NCBI GenBank assembly: GCA_037043235.1
Contig: JAWRVZ010000055.1
Span: 3,096,501-3,160,500 of the forward strand
Direction of reading: 5' to 3'
From: Rhodeus uyekii
Taxonomy: Eukaryota; Chordata; Actinopteri; Cypriniformes; Acheilognathidae
DNA: 64,000 bases
Shown here: piece by piece, positions 1-11,530 of the stretch
Layout of the letters: each line of letters begins with the position of its first letter
Numbering within the stretch: position 1 is the first letter of the stretch
Notes under the pieces: model-generated
Seen by the model: the letters and a program-made list of their open reading frames with translations, nothing else
What the model was told of the DNA's origin: nothing
The model's database searches: none
Translations under genes and position numbers: made by a program

Positions 1-2809
1 AAAGAAAAAAGAAACCAGGATAACGCATACAAACACACACCACAACAGAGGCCATCCGCATGGGAAATATGCTTTGTTGGCTCCCTGTCTGGCTGCTGTT
101 GGCCTCACACTAGCCAGGAAGAGGACAACTGGCAGAAAATCAGACCAGATAGATTTACAACACAGGCCACATTTCGAAAAGGAACAGTAAAATGGCTTTC
201 TTTGAATGTCTTGTTTGGATGGGTTCAAGAGTCAATAGTGCAAAAAGATTCACACACTTGTCTCAGAGAGCTGTGCAGCAGGAAATGAACACTGGGTCGT
301 ACTTCTCTCCTTCAAGTGCTGAGAGACTGATTCTGTGAAGCAATATATATGTCATGAAAATACACACTCATGCATAAGACTGCCTTAGGGGGTCAGTATT
401 TCAGGTGCTACTTGGAGAACATGGTTCATGCCTGTCTGTGAGAAAACCAAGCGAGTGAATGGAAATATGAAAACAAGAACAGCTGCACTCTGCGTACTTC
501 CATTCATTTTCCCTTTGATTTACCTCCTAAACCTGAAAAAACTACATCCACAGAGAGAAAGAGAGGCCCTCCAGAGCTGACAAATTATAACAGAGGGGGA
601 AAGAGAGAAAATTATCTGGCAACATAACGGTCTGAGCTGTAGTGAATTTTGTTTTTGTAGCGACTACAACCGACCTCTGACCTCAAGGTCGAGAGGACAG
701 CCCCAGATAGAAATGCCTGGTAACCCCTGGTTGACAACCTATAGACCAAAAAGGGTGAAAAGGCAAAAGTCCAACTGACAAGCTTGAATTTAAAGTTGGA
801 AACTGTAGCTACTACACTAAAAGAGGAACCAGATCCATGCGTGACCAGAATATCAGCGACAAAATGGTTGGCCCTTTTGACTTGGGTTAGTAAGTCATCA
901 CCCAGAGCACCCCATGTAGATTGCTTGTTTGCAACTTTTTCACCTTATGCATAAAGATGTTCAGACCCTACTTACATTTCAACAACCACACCGGATATTC
1001 GGAACTGAATGCACTCTGTTTGTTGACAACGACATATCTCTATCCTCTGAAAACGGGGACATAAAAATAAATGGAATTCTTTCTCTGCTTTTCTCCCTCT
1101 CCTTTCTCCAGCATTTGGTAAAATGAAGTGGAAAGTTTCATTCTGATGTAATTGGAAACAGGGAACTATTCCAGTGGCAACAAATCCTTGTGTTACAGTT
1201 CTGCATCCCTGTGGCAGTAGAGAGACAGAGAAAGAAAGAGTAGAGATGGAAAAGAGGAGGATAAATGGCTGGAAATCGATAAAGTGCTCCCAAAGTGCAT
1301 GCTGCTGCAGCTACTAACGTTCCTCTCAACCTCCCTCACTTTGGTTCTGTCCTCTGCTCCCAGATGCTCCGCATTCTTGACATCAGAACGGAAAAATTTA
1401 CTGTTAGCCGAGAAGAAATTTAATATGGCCATTCCTGTCATATCCCTCATTGCAGCCATATTCAGTCGGTGCTCTGCTGAAGCCATAAGAGAGATTCAGC
1501 ACCTGAACGATAAACAATATGGTGCTCAATATGGATCTCGTTACAGACAATAGCATCATTACACCACACACTTGTTTCTGAACAGGCTGATGGAAATATT
1601 ATTTCCACATACACACACTAATCAAAAAACAATTCCAATTTCAAGTAGAATACCTCCACAGATAGTTTCATGCATAAAAGCTGTCACACACATGCATTCG
1701 TCTTCATTAGAGAAGGCTTATCTGCTAAAGAACTTCTGTCCTAAAAATTTCCCACATGTCCCCTTTTGTCTCTCTCAAGCCTACCTGGTGCTCTTATCTT
1801 TTTAGTTACACCTTGGGGAGAGAGTTAACGTAATTGGACCAGCAGGCCGGCCCAGAATAACACTGTAAAATTTCATACGGCTCATAAAAACCTAGTAGGG
1901 GGCTACGATGCTCCAATCGAAGGGCAGATTCAAAGTGATCAGGCTAACAGACTGTGCGGAAGGCAGGTGGGAGTCACCTCAAAGAACCCAACCAATCACT
2001 GAATGATCTTTTCCTTCACCGTTTCTGAAAATAATATTATTACATTTTAAAAGTAGCAATGTTTATGCTTATGAAACTTAAAATACAAAAACTAATAAAA
2101 AGGAAATAAAATCAATTACACAATAATAAAATACATTTTATAAAGGATTATTTGATTACTAATTTATTTCAAATATGTAAAATAAAAAAAATATAAAAAG
2201 GGATAAAAGTATTTTTTTTTCTTTATTTTTATCAATTGATGAATAAAGGCATGATTTTTAAGGCTTTTTGATTCTGTTTTTTTTTTTTTGGGAGTCTGAA
2301 AAAATAACTTGATTGAACTTGAATAACCTGATTTTGTGAATGAAGTGCACAGGATGATAGACTTTGCAGCTGATGCAAGAGGAATTACAGTAATTTATCA
2401 TATGACATCAACACTAGAGTTTCTTTCACTCGCATACATATTTTACTTGTAGTGGGAGGATAGATCTGTCAGTCCAAGGACACCCAAGGGTAGTGAAATC
2501 AAATGCCACCAGGAAGCGAAACACCCACACACCAAAAACAGGATACATAATGGAGTAAAAGAACAGCATTTTATGTCCATACAGAGGAATGAGACTAGAA
2601 CAGAACAGACACTGTGTGATGGAGGGGTTTAATGAGAGAGAAAGAATAGACCTACATTGAGGAAATAGAAAAGAAAAAAAAGTCATAAGAGCCAGAAACA
2701 AGCTAATAAGTTAGAGGCAGACATTCTTGATCAATTTTATAGCAGGCTTTTGTGATTAAATCTCAATTTCCTGCCTTACGAATGGGACATTTAAAGTGCG
2801 TGTTTGTGT

Positions 2810-3070
2810 GTACAGGTTTATATTACATTGTGGGGACCAAAAGTCCCCACAAGGACAGTAAAACCTGAGATCGCTTACATTATAGGGACCAGCAAGGTCA
2901 CCACAAGGGTAATGGATAAAAAAAACATACTAAATTAGTAGCAGAAAAAATACAGAAAGTTTACGGTTCATGGGTAGGGTCAGTGTAGGAGGATAGAATA
3001 TACAGTTTGTACAGTATAAAAACCATTGCGCCTATGGAGAGTCCCTATGAAACTGTGTGTTTGTGTGAGT
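2810..3070. repeat. Dispersed teleost repeat with GGGGACC motifs
   Basis: Begins near a GTGTGTTTGTGTGT tract and contains GGGGACCAAAAGTCCCCAC, a short palindrome-like block, then a degenerate second copy (AGGGACCAGCAAGGTCACC). I recall such blocks as frequent fish dispersed repeats but cannot name the family. It ends at a second GTGTGTTTGTGTGA tract just before the GA microsatellite. Confidence 0.45.
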
Positions 3071-3092
3071 ATCAGTGTGTGTGAGTGTGTGT

Positions 3093-3098
<6 letters not shown>

Positions 3099-3148
<50 letters not shown>
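3099..3148 (+). repeat. (GA)n microsatellite
   Basis: About 25 GA units, preceded by a GTGTGAG-rich tract. Confidence 0.95.
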
Positions 3149-3150
<2 letters not shown>

Positions 3151-4057
3151 GTCAGGTGTCCAACAACATCATAGCAGCCAATAATACATCAAGAATAGTG
3201 ACATGACGGCACACCAGTGCTCACACACATCTAGACATGATGTATGTAATGGTTCTAATCTATCAGATCCACAGTGGCTTTCTGGTCGTTCAAACTGTTC
3301 ATTAAAAACCTGTTGGGCAAGACATGATCACACACAGTAGACGTCACTCAACCATACCACACGTCTCCCAGCAATCTTACAATCGTCCATCAGACTTTTA
3401 TACCCCAACTAGGCATTATTTTCTAATAGATTACATTCACTTCTTTATAAAGGAAATGAGACCAAGAGTGAGGGATTTGGGCAGGGGGAAAAAGAGAGAC
3501 AGTGGGTTTTTGAGAGTACATTTGAGCATAAGGATAATGTAAAAACAAAATAATAATAATAAAAATGTTCTATTCAAAGAAATAAAAAGGTATCAATGTC
3601 CACAAAAATATTAAGAAACACAACTTTTTTCAACATTAATAATGAGAAATGTTTTTGAGCAGCAAATCAATATATTAAAATACTTTCTGAAGGATAATGT
3701 GACACTGAAGACTGGACTAATACTGCTGAAAATTAAGCTTAGTAATCACAGGAAGTAGTAAGATTTTCAAATATACAGAAATTTTTATAATATTTAAAAA
3801 TATTACTGTTACCAGCATTGGCTAGCCTTAGAGACGTGTTAAAAAAAATCGTACCAATAATTAACTTGTAATAAATAAATAAAAAGATATATGTACAAGT
3901 TAAACGTGTGACTCATACACCAGTAGTGCACCAATATGTTTGTAGGTATGCAAATTTTAACAATAAACATTAAACAGTTTTATTAGCAAGAAGCTTGCTG
4001 GTCAAGCTAGAGGACTTAACTGCCATGCAATAAGGTGTAGCGTGTAATATGAGGTAC

Positions 4058-4094
4058 CTATCTCACTGCCAGTTCTGGTGGAGAGGGCTGGCAT
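4058..4094 (-). CDS. mpp7: mpp7 first coding exon, coding part (partial gene)
   Basis: On the minus strand the start codon at 4094-4092 sits in a good Kozak context (GCCACCATGC). It opens the frame MPALSTRTGSEI plus one base of the next codon. MPALST followed by a G/S-rich stretch is, from memory, the N-terminus of vertebrate MPP7, a MAGUK p55 family scaffold with L27, PDZ, SH3 and guanylate-kinase-like domains that binds DLG1 and LIN7 at epithelial junctions. The donor is TAG|GTACCT, with GT at 4057-4056. An in-frame TAA upstream at 4190-4188 rules out an N-terminal extension through this exon. The adjacent divergent wac gene fits the MPP7-WAC neighbourhood I recall from mammals. Only 12 codons are visible, so the call depends on a short match plus gene order. 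Teleosts can carry duplicate mpp7 genes and I cannot say which copy this is. Confidence 0.75.
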
Positions 4095-4204
4095 GGTGGC
4101 TGGCAAATCAGCTTCCTTTCAACTTCACAACGTTACCAGAACAATCCAGCACCGACTCGACCCCAGGAAGAGTCTGCAAACCCTTGGTTATGTCATTGGC
4201 AAAT
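4095..4204 (-). other. mpp7: mpp7 5' untranslated part of the start-codon exon
   Basis: The exon appears to start at 4204, just after a minus-strand acceptor: a T-rich tract ending in TTTTATAG, with AG at 4206-4205. The complete exon is then 147 bases (4204-4058). It contains a two-codon upstream ORF, ATG-ACA-TAA at 4196-4188, in the same frame as the main start. The boundary is predicted from splice consensus only. Confidence 0.6.
4188..4196 (-). promoter_or_regulatory. Minimal two-codon upstream ORF in the mpp7 leader
   Basis: ATG ACA TAA read on the minus strand lies about 95 bases upstream of the mpp7 start. The context CCAATGA is weak at position -3 (C), so leaky scanning would be expected. 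Whether it affects translation is an inference. Confidence 0.35.
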
Positions 4205-5806
4205 CTATAAAAGACAATAACAACATAATTATGATTAAATTAAAAGCACCAAAAAAAAATTTATTCAGCATGGACATACAATTAACAGGTTAACAGGATA
4301 AGCCCTAGAAATTGAATTTTGTAATATTAAATAAGTTTAAAAGTGGAAGATCTGAGGCGAAGGAACAGAAGAAGAAATGAAGGTACAGAATGAAAGAGAC
4401 ATTAGCCCCAAATGTTCCTGAAATCAATTCCAATTTCTGCTTTTTCCGTCCAGGGGCCTGTGCCTGCCCGGATCCGTGCTGCGGCACCAAAAGCACCTGA
4501 AACCTTTATGTCACCCCAAAGACCTGTAACCAGTGGCCTGAAAGAACAAATGAAAAACTGAGAGATGGAAAGAGGAAGGTGGGGGCAACCATACTTGCTC
4601 TGCCTCTATATAGATCACACAGTATCAGGTTTGTGGAACAAGAATCCGTATGGAGAGAAGAAGAAAAAACACCACCTGATTGCAATGAAAGGTATGCTGG
4701 AGATTCAATCATACACTGCCATGTGATAATCGTAAAGCACACTGCTGCCATCTAATGGCGACATTAGAGCCAATTACAATTTGTAATTTTTAAGTGCAGC
4801 AATCAGGTTGATCGGCAATTTGAATCAAAAAGACAGACAGACAGACAGAAGAGGGGAAGATGAGCAAAGAAACTTGCGTTTCAGAGGTAAAACTTAAATA
4901 ATTAAATAGACTAAAATTACAAAAATAAAATACACAGACACTCACGGGGAAAAAACACTAGAGATCAGATGTTACACATATCACAATCCCCAACAAGATC
5001 AGACAGAGTTTAAAGAGACAATACACATAAAACACAAAAGCTTGAGATCAATTTAAATTTCACCCTCTATATTGTTACTTTCTCCTCCACTGCCTATTTC
5101 CTCTCTTTGCTGACACTTCTGTCGATCTCTCTCTCCCTCTAGTCCTCTAACTCCTGCCTGTGACTAACTCATGGCAGTCGTGTTGTTATTAAACGCATGG
5201 CGTATCATTGGTGTGCACATGCTGTTTTAAGAGCACACGCACCACGCACTATTCCAATAAGCGCAAGTGTGTTTATGTGTCTGTAAATTTCATATAGTGA
5301 GAGAATTTAGTCTTCTAGTCAATAAAACACTTGGATTAATATTAGCGCTAGGCTCTTTCTGAAAGAATGAGCAAACCAAAAACACACTTTTTTTCACTCA
5401 TACACAAGTCAAGGGAAAGGTGAGAATGATACGAAGCAGTACAAAACAGGAACTATATATCTTAGACTGCATCTGGAATCACATACTTCCCTACTATATA
5501 GCAGGCAACAAAAACAAAAAGTATGCAGTATGTCCGAATTCACAGTACTTATAAAAGAATAGGGAAAAGAGTGCGTGAATATCCTACTACTTCCAGTGAG
5601 ATTCTGAAGCATGCATTCGATGGAAAGTACTATTCTGTGAGGCCACATGAGAGTATTTGTGAATATAACTGACACTGATAGGTCACATGATAACAACAAC
5701 ATGGCGTATGTAGTATATCCAGATTATTTTTTATTTTTTAAATTGATAGCAAATCTGAAGTTATTTATTCAAAATAAGTACCTACTTAAAAATCATATAA
5801 TACATA

Positions 5807-6725
5807 CAGTAATACCTCAGTTTACGAGTTTAATTTGTTCCAAGAGCGAGCTCGTAAACCAAAATGCTCGTACACCAAAAAAAATTTCCCCATAAGAATG
5901 CACAAAAAAAAAAAAAAAAATTAATTCGTTCCACACGACCATAAATGCCCATTTTAAATATTTTTTTGGTTTTACGCTATTAATTACAGTTAAAATTATA
6001 ACCATTAAGATCTCATATAAATACTAATTAATAATTTACAATTAAACTATAAAAATACTTGACAATTTACTGTAATGCACTTCAGCTTTCAGCAGTGGAG
6101 GAGACCAGAGGAGGGAGGAGGGGGGAGCGGGGAAACCAAGGATTCAAGTGCAAATGAGTGAATTTATTATAATAGAGCAGAAAACAAATTAAGTGATAAT
6201 CCAGAGGTGTATCACACACGGGAGCAGCGGCCGTGAACGAACGCGCGGGAGCCACGAACGAAGGACTCTACAAGACAAGAGTGGAGAGAAGTGAACTAAA
6301 TAGGCAGATGATATGAGAATCAGGTGTGTCAGTGCTCACACACTCAGGCAGAACTAGGAGACAATAAATTCATGAACCGTGACAGTTAATGCTTAGAGGT
6401 ATTGTACATGTATATTTCACTAAGTGAACAATAGCGATAATTAATGTTAACAACAGGAGGTAAAACCGCTGTAAATCACTTATAAAAGTATCACTGTGGT
6501 GAATGATTCAGCCAAACCAACCGACGCTGAGAGAATGAATGAGTTAAGGGGTTATAAAGGGGTTGGAACCGCGTGACTGTTTTATGAGAGGCTGTTATTA
6601 AGATATTTCCTGTAAAAATGCACACGACAATGCTGAGCGTTAGGACTTCTCCACACAAAACATGCGCTTGAGTGAGGGAAAATTTTTCTCATTTTCTCAT
6701 TTGCTCGTATACCAAGGTATTACTG
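5807..6725 (+). mobile_element. Family A Tigger/pogo-like miniature element, copy 1 (longer subtype)
   Basis: Terminal inverted repeats CAGTAATACCTC...GGTATTACTG are flanked by TA on both sides, the target duplication of Tc1/mariner-type transposons. The tips resemble pogo/Tigger elements. It is 919 bases long with no transposase frame, so it is nonautonomous. The interior has a GGAGG-rich block and a CpG-rich block (about 6220-6250) not seen in the copies at 56 and 58.5 kb. Confidence 0.75.
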
Positions 6726-9700
6726 TATATTGTTTACATGTGGCTGCACTATTGAAACACTGAGTATTTTAATAGTTAATTGAATGTTACACATCCTCAA
6801 AAATGTTGTCAGTTGAGCATAACTTGTATTGAACCCAGAATATCCATGTGTTTTAAACATTTGGCAGAAGAAAATTGTCATTTTGCCTTTGAGCTACTTA
6901 TATTACTGGCATGCAGCTATAAAATTGAGCCATTCTCAGCCACAGACTACAAGAGAAAAATCAGGACAAAAACTAAAAAACAATTTGGAGTTGTTATTAT
7001 TAGAAGAAATTGATACAGTCTCTAATAGACTTTAGCATCACTGCAATATGTGAATCAGTGAATCAAGGGCCCCATGAGATCACTGAATCATCTGCTGGTG
7101 TATTAAGAGCCTTAAAGATCAGTAAATCATGACCATAACAACATGTACATTGAACTGAATGGGCCTCTAAAGATGGTGTATTAAAAAAATGAATTATGAC
7201 GAAGGACTACCTGAGACTTGTGCACCATCTGTACTGTAATAAGAGAAGGTAGAGGCTAAATTCAGCTGTGCTGACTCATTGGTTGCATTTTTAACTGCTG
7301 AATTGTCATCTAAAGACTAATTGCTTATCTGCTGCATTTTGTGGAATGTATATTTAGGGGACTTACTCCTATAAAAGGATGCATCTTAAATCTTGTTTGG
7401 TAGTCATACTAAAATGTATTGCTTTTCACAAATTTTAAGTCAACTTACTCACTGTTTGTCTATGCTCACATAAAGTCTGCTGTCAATAAGGTCAAGGCGG
7501 TCTGGTAGGATTTTATCCACAAAGCACACACACCTGTATAGCTGGAAAACTACAAAACATTCCCCTGAATTCATATAATGAAACACTGGAACAATAAATT
7601 GCCACGTGCCAGTAACAAACCATAAGGCAGACTATGACTCTTTGAGTGAGTGTCTGCTAAAACTATAATAAAATTAAGTCACTTGGCCATAAGCTTATCA
7701 TTTGCCATGTCAGCTCCAAGTGATGACTGGTTAACTCAGGCAGTTTTTCTCTGCTCTCTCACACCGTAACAAGTAGTATGTCAAAATGTATAACCAGTGC
7801 AATTTTTTTAATTTGCAAATTTTAACAGTGCATGTGCAGTGCGAAACAGATGCGTGTCTTCTCTTGTCTTCTATAAGCATGTAGTCTAACATGGCCCCAA
7901 TAGCCCCTGCTGATAGCTGGTAACAACACATTACGTGATAAGTATTTTTTCTCCATTGACGGCTTTAAAAGCAGCTGTGTATCTATTATAATCATTCATT
8001 ACAGTAGAGTAAATGTTTTACCTGTGCAAGATACCAATGTGTTGAGAATGCCAAGATGTCACAATGTTAACACTCTTCTGGTTTTCTTTTAACAATAGGC
8101 TAGGCTAGATTAGAAAAAGTGCTTTAACATCAATATTGTAACACATCAGTTTTAATGCGTGCAAATATGCTTTCATTCATACTAACACCACACACATAAT
8201 TTCCACACGTAGACACCCACATACCTAAGCAACAAGAAGAGCGAGTTCCTCCAGGAGGTTTTCTCAGCTGTAACACGATCTGTTAAGAGAGAGGCAAAGA
8301 AAAAATTATATTTGTGAAAGTGATATTTTTAGCACATTAATTTTACCATTGAATGCTATATTATAATGCAAAAAAAATTCACTTTAAATTTGCATTATTT
8401 TATGGCATACATTAAACACTTACAAGTACAAAAAAAGTACAAAAAAAGCTATACTATTATTATTATTTGAACCAACTCCGCAAAATAATGCTTAATGCTT
8501 GATCCCTGTAGTGGAAAGAAATATGTCTGCACTTTGTAACCACCAGGTGGAGATATAGCATAAAAATTTACTAATTATCCCTGGAACATAAAAGTGTAGA
8601 CTAGAGGACTAGAGGCTGAAGACAAGTAAGCATGGGTTCATTAATTCAACACAAACACTTTAAATGTGCTTGTATTTATGAATATCTTGTATTCAAACCA
8701 CATCACTTTAGTTACTCTGTAAACATACACATTGAAGGTTATGCAAAGTCTACATGAAGAAACGGTTCAATAGTTCCAGCCAGCTCAAAGTTCATCTCTA
8801 CTGAGTCTTATTGTACACATGGGAGGTAAGTGAGTGTACACCATCAAAGGTGCATTTGAGGTTTGGATCATTGTAAGAGTCATTAACGTGATGATTGGAG
8901 CGTTTGTGTGAGAACAAAACCCCATTCCTTCAGTGAGAGTTCGGGTGTGTATTGTGTGTGACCGTCTCTATGGGCCCTGAGAGACTGTTTAGAGTCATAA
9001 GGAGATGAATGATTTATTTAGGGCTCTTTTAGGAGGACAGCTTCCAGAGGCACTCTGCCACCCCACCACACATCAATGCTCATTCATTCATATGTGGATC
9101 AGCACAGACACACAAGGAGAAGGTACACCACACAAAACGCCCGCCGCTGTTGGAGAGAGTTAGAATAACATTCAATTTGAAGCAGTGACCCACGTGATTG
9201 AGTGCATGAGTGCTTTATGGAATAAACTAATTCTTGTCTGATTGTGAAAACACTCCACACTGTCACATCTGATTATCACCACAAGCATGCAGCGGTGTAA
9301 TCGTTTCCACCTCAATGCCAACTTTTTCAAGTTACAACAGTACACTGCCGATTACAAAAGAAGCCGCACTAATTGCAAAAGTTAGTAATAACAACAAAGT
9401 ATACACGTATAACAACAAATAAAAAAAAAAAAATTGTATAACAACAAATATAAATACATGCGACCAACCCTAAACCAATCCCTAAGCCTAACCCTGACCC
9501 TTTAGTACCTACATGTCATGTTGTTAATTAATATTACTCAGTAATTCAATTGCACTTTATTTTAAGATGTCCTTGTTACAGTGTAACCATATTTTAAAAA
9601 AAGACCAGGATTTAATTAAAATAGATTTTTTAACAATGTAAAAGTTTTTCGTGTCACTTTTGATCAATTTAATGCAACCATGCTGAATCAACCATAGCTG

Positions 9701-11465
9701 GTTGGATGGTGTTTTAACGCCATGTCAGTTTCCTGATGTAAGGATTTTAAAATGTGTTTTAGGGGAAAAACTCTTTTCAGGGTTGCAGCAGTTAGACACT
9801 GACATGCCGCTCACAAGTGGGCTGTAATACAGCAAACATTAGGCAGGACATCATTTTGATGGCAGATTCACAGATGGCTGTGACATGTGTGAATGAAACA
9901 AGGGAGTAGCAGGACGGATGGAATTAGTGGATTCCTACAGCTGTCGTGTGACTACTGTAATGCCCCCACACAACTTTTGAACCCTTTTATTTATATTATA
10001 TGTTATACATGATGCTCTCTAATAGTATTGAGCGATATGCTCCATAGTCATAGGGGGCCGTGTAATAGCTTACTAAAGAAAATAAATGAGTAAACAAATA
10101 ATTTTGGTGATTATTTACTCATTTAATTATTTTCTGTGTTTTGTTATTGGGGTAAATGAGAATGAATAATTTGCGAGCAAAGTCTAATAGAAATAATTCA
10201 CCCAAAAGGTGAGCTTATGGATTACCGCATGCAATTTTGCAAACATTGCACGAGAGTTATGCTGGTGAAGAAGTTTCAAAGCACAGTCAAGTATTCCCTG
10301 AAATTGAAGGCAAAAACATCTGACGTTGCACAGTCCATTAATTGCCGAGAATTAACACGAGAGCGAAATCTATTCATTTTATTGTGGACCAACATTAATG
10401 ATTGTGAAGAATCAATATTTCTTGTTAAACTAGTTTTTTGAAGCCATCTTTGATTTTCATCAATAACTGACTGTTGTGTGGTGTTTAGACTAGGTCTATA
10501 ATTTTAGTAATATTATTAATATTATGAATTGTTATTGTTTTAAAACATTAGTATCATTAAATATTTTATTAATATGCAAGGGACACTAAAATTGCTTACA
10601 AACAACTATGGCATTTCCACCTTTGTTCAAACAACGACTGTATAAGAATGGTTATATAACAAGCACTCTTGACAATTTGTGAATAGATCATCCTGCAATT
10701 CAATTTTAATGTGGCATGTAGTTAAAAAAAAGTCCTCAATCCTCATATGTGTGAGTCTGTGTTGCAAGTGTGGTTATGTGGTGATATAAGTTAGGGAAGG
10801 CAAATTAATTGTAGGTCCTAATATGAATTGGATAATACAAAACAATTTAATACATTAATGGGAAAATTTGCAAAAATATCATTTAATACCAAAGGCATCA
10901 GCCATCTGCAATATCTCTCACTATTATTACACAATACTATCGTCACAATATAACCTGAATCTCAAAAGACATCAAACTGCTCCAACACTATCCAGTTTCT
11001 AATCTTTCCTGTGCTCAACTGGAAATGGAGCACGGTTACCACTCATGCTTTTTTACGATTCAGAAAGAGAGTGTATATATCATGTAGTGAACGAAAGATG
11101 ATAATTGCAGGGATTCTCTCTTTAACCCCATGCTAATACTGGGATCTCAGCAGTTAGTGCCATCACACACACAAGAGACCTTAGGCTAATCCAAATGCTA
11201 AGCCTCTTAGCATGAAAACAAACAATGGCAGCAGGCTATGTAAAGTGCTATCTCAGGAAGAATTCAAGACCCTCTGACTAATCAATGAGATAAATATACA
11301 TATTTTTAGATTAAAGTTCAACACCACAAAATTTGCTAAAATTAACTCTATATAGGAACTTCTCACTTCCTTCTAAACTGAATCTTGTATATTTATCATC
11401 AACCTTTTATCTATGAACAAACAAACAGTTCCCTTCGGTTCCTGGGTTAATATATTGTCTAGAAC

Positions 11466-11530
11466 AGTGGTTCTCAACCAGGGGAACGGGGCCTACTAAT
11501 GGGCTGTTAAACTCCTGTGGGGTCCACTGA
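11466..11530 (+). mobile_element. Possible hAT 5' tip
   Basis: CAGTGGTTCTCAACC is the same type of tip as the element at 17408, followed by a GGGGAACGGGGCC block. I found no matching right end or target duplication. Confidence 0.35.

Larger units (their letters stand above)
1..4057 (-). other. mpp7: mpp7 intron following the start-codon exon (gene continues off the left edge)
   Basis: This is intron sequence read on the minus strand. I looked on the reverse strand for the next expected mpp7 segment, the L27 region, and did not recognise it, so that exon is probably outside the window. Short open frames on both strands near 1138-1553 match no family I know and have no convincing splice context. 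The stretch also holds a dispersed repeat at about 2810-3070 and a GA microsatellite at 3099-3148. Otherwise I see AT-rich unique sequence. Confidence 0.6.

Noticed and set aside
1193..1553. Overlapping frames of 97 (minus) and 89 (plus) codons as a possible mpp7 exon
   Set aside because: Neither peptide resembles the L27, PDZ, SH3 or GUK parts of MPP7, and I see no matching splice sites.
4440..4560. GC-richer patch on the mpp7 strand as a possible leader exon
   Set aside because: Several AG and GT dinucleotides are present, but I could not define a consistent exon with good acceptor and donor.
9460..9505. CCCTAA-like units suggesting an interstitial telomere
   Set aside because: The units are degenerate (CCCTAAACCAATCCCTAAGCC) and similar strings are common in dispersed fish repeats. 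There are too few exact TTAGGG units.
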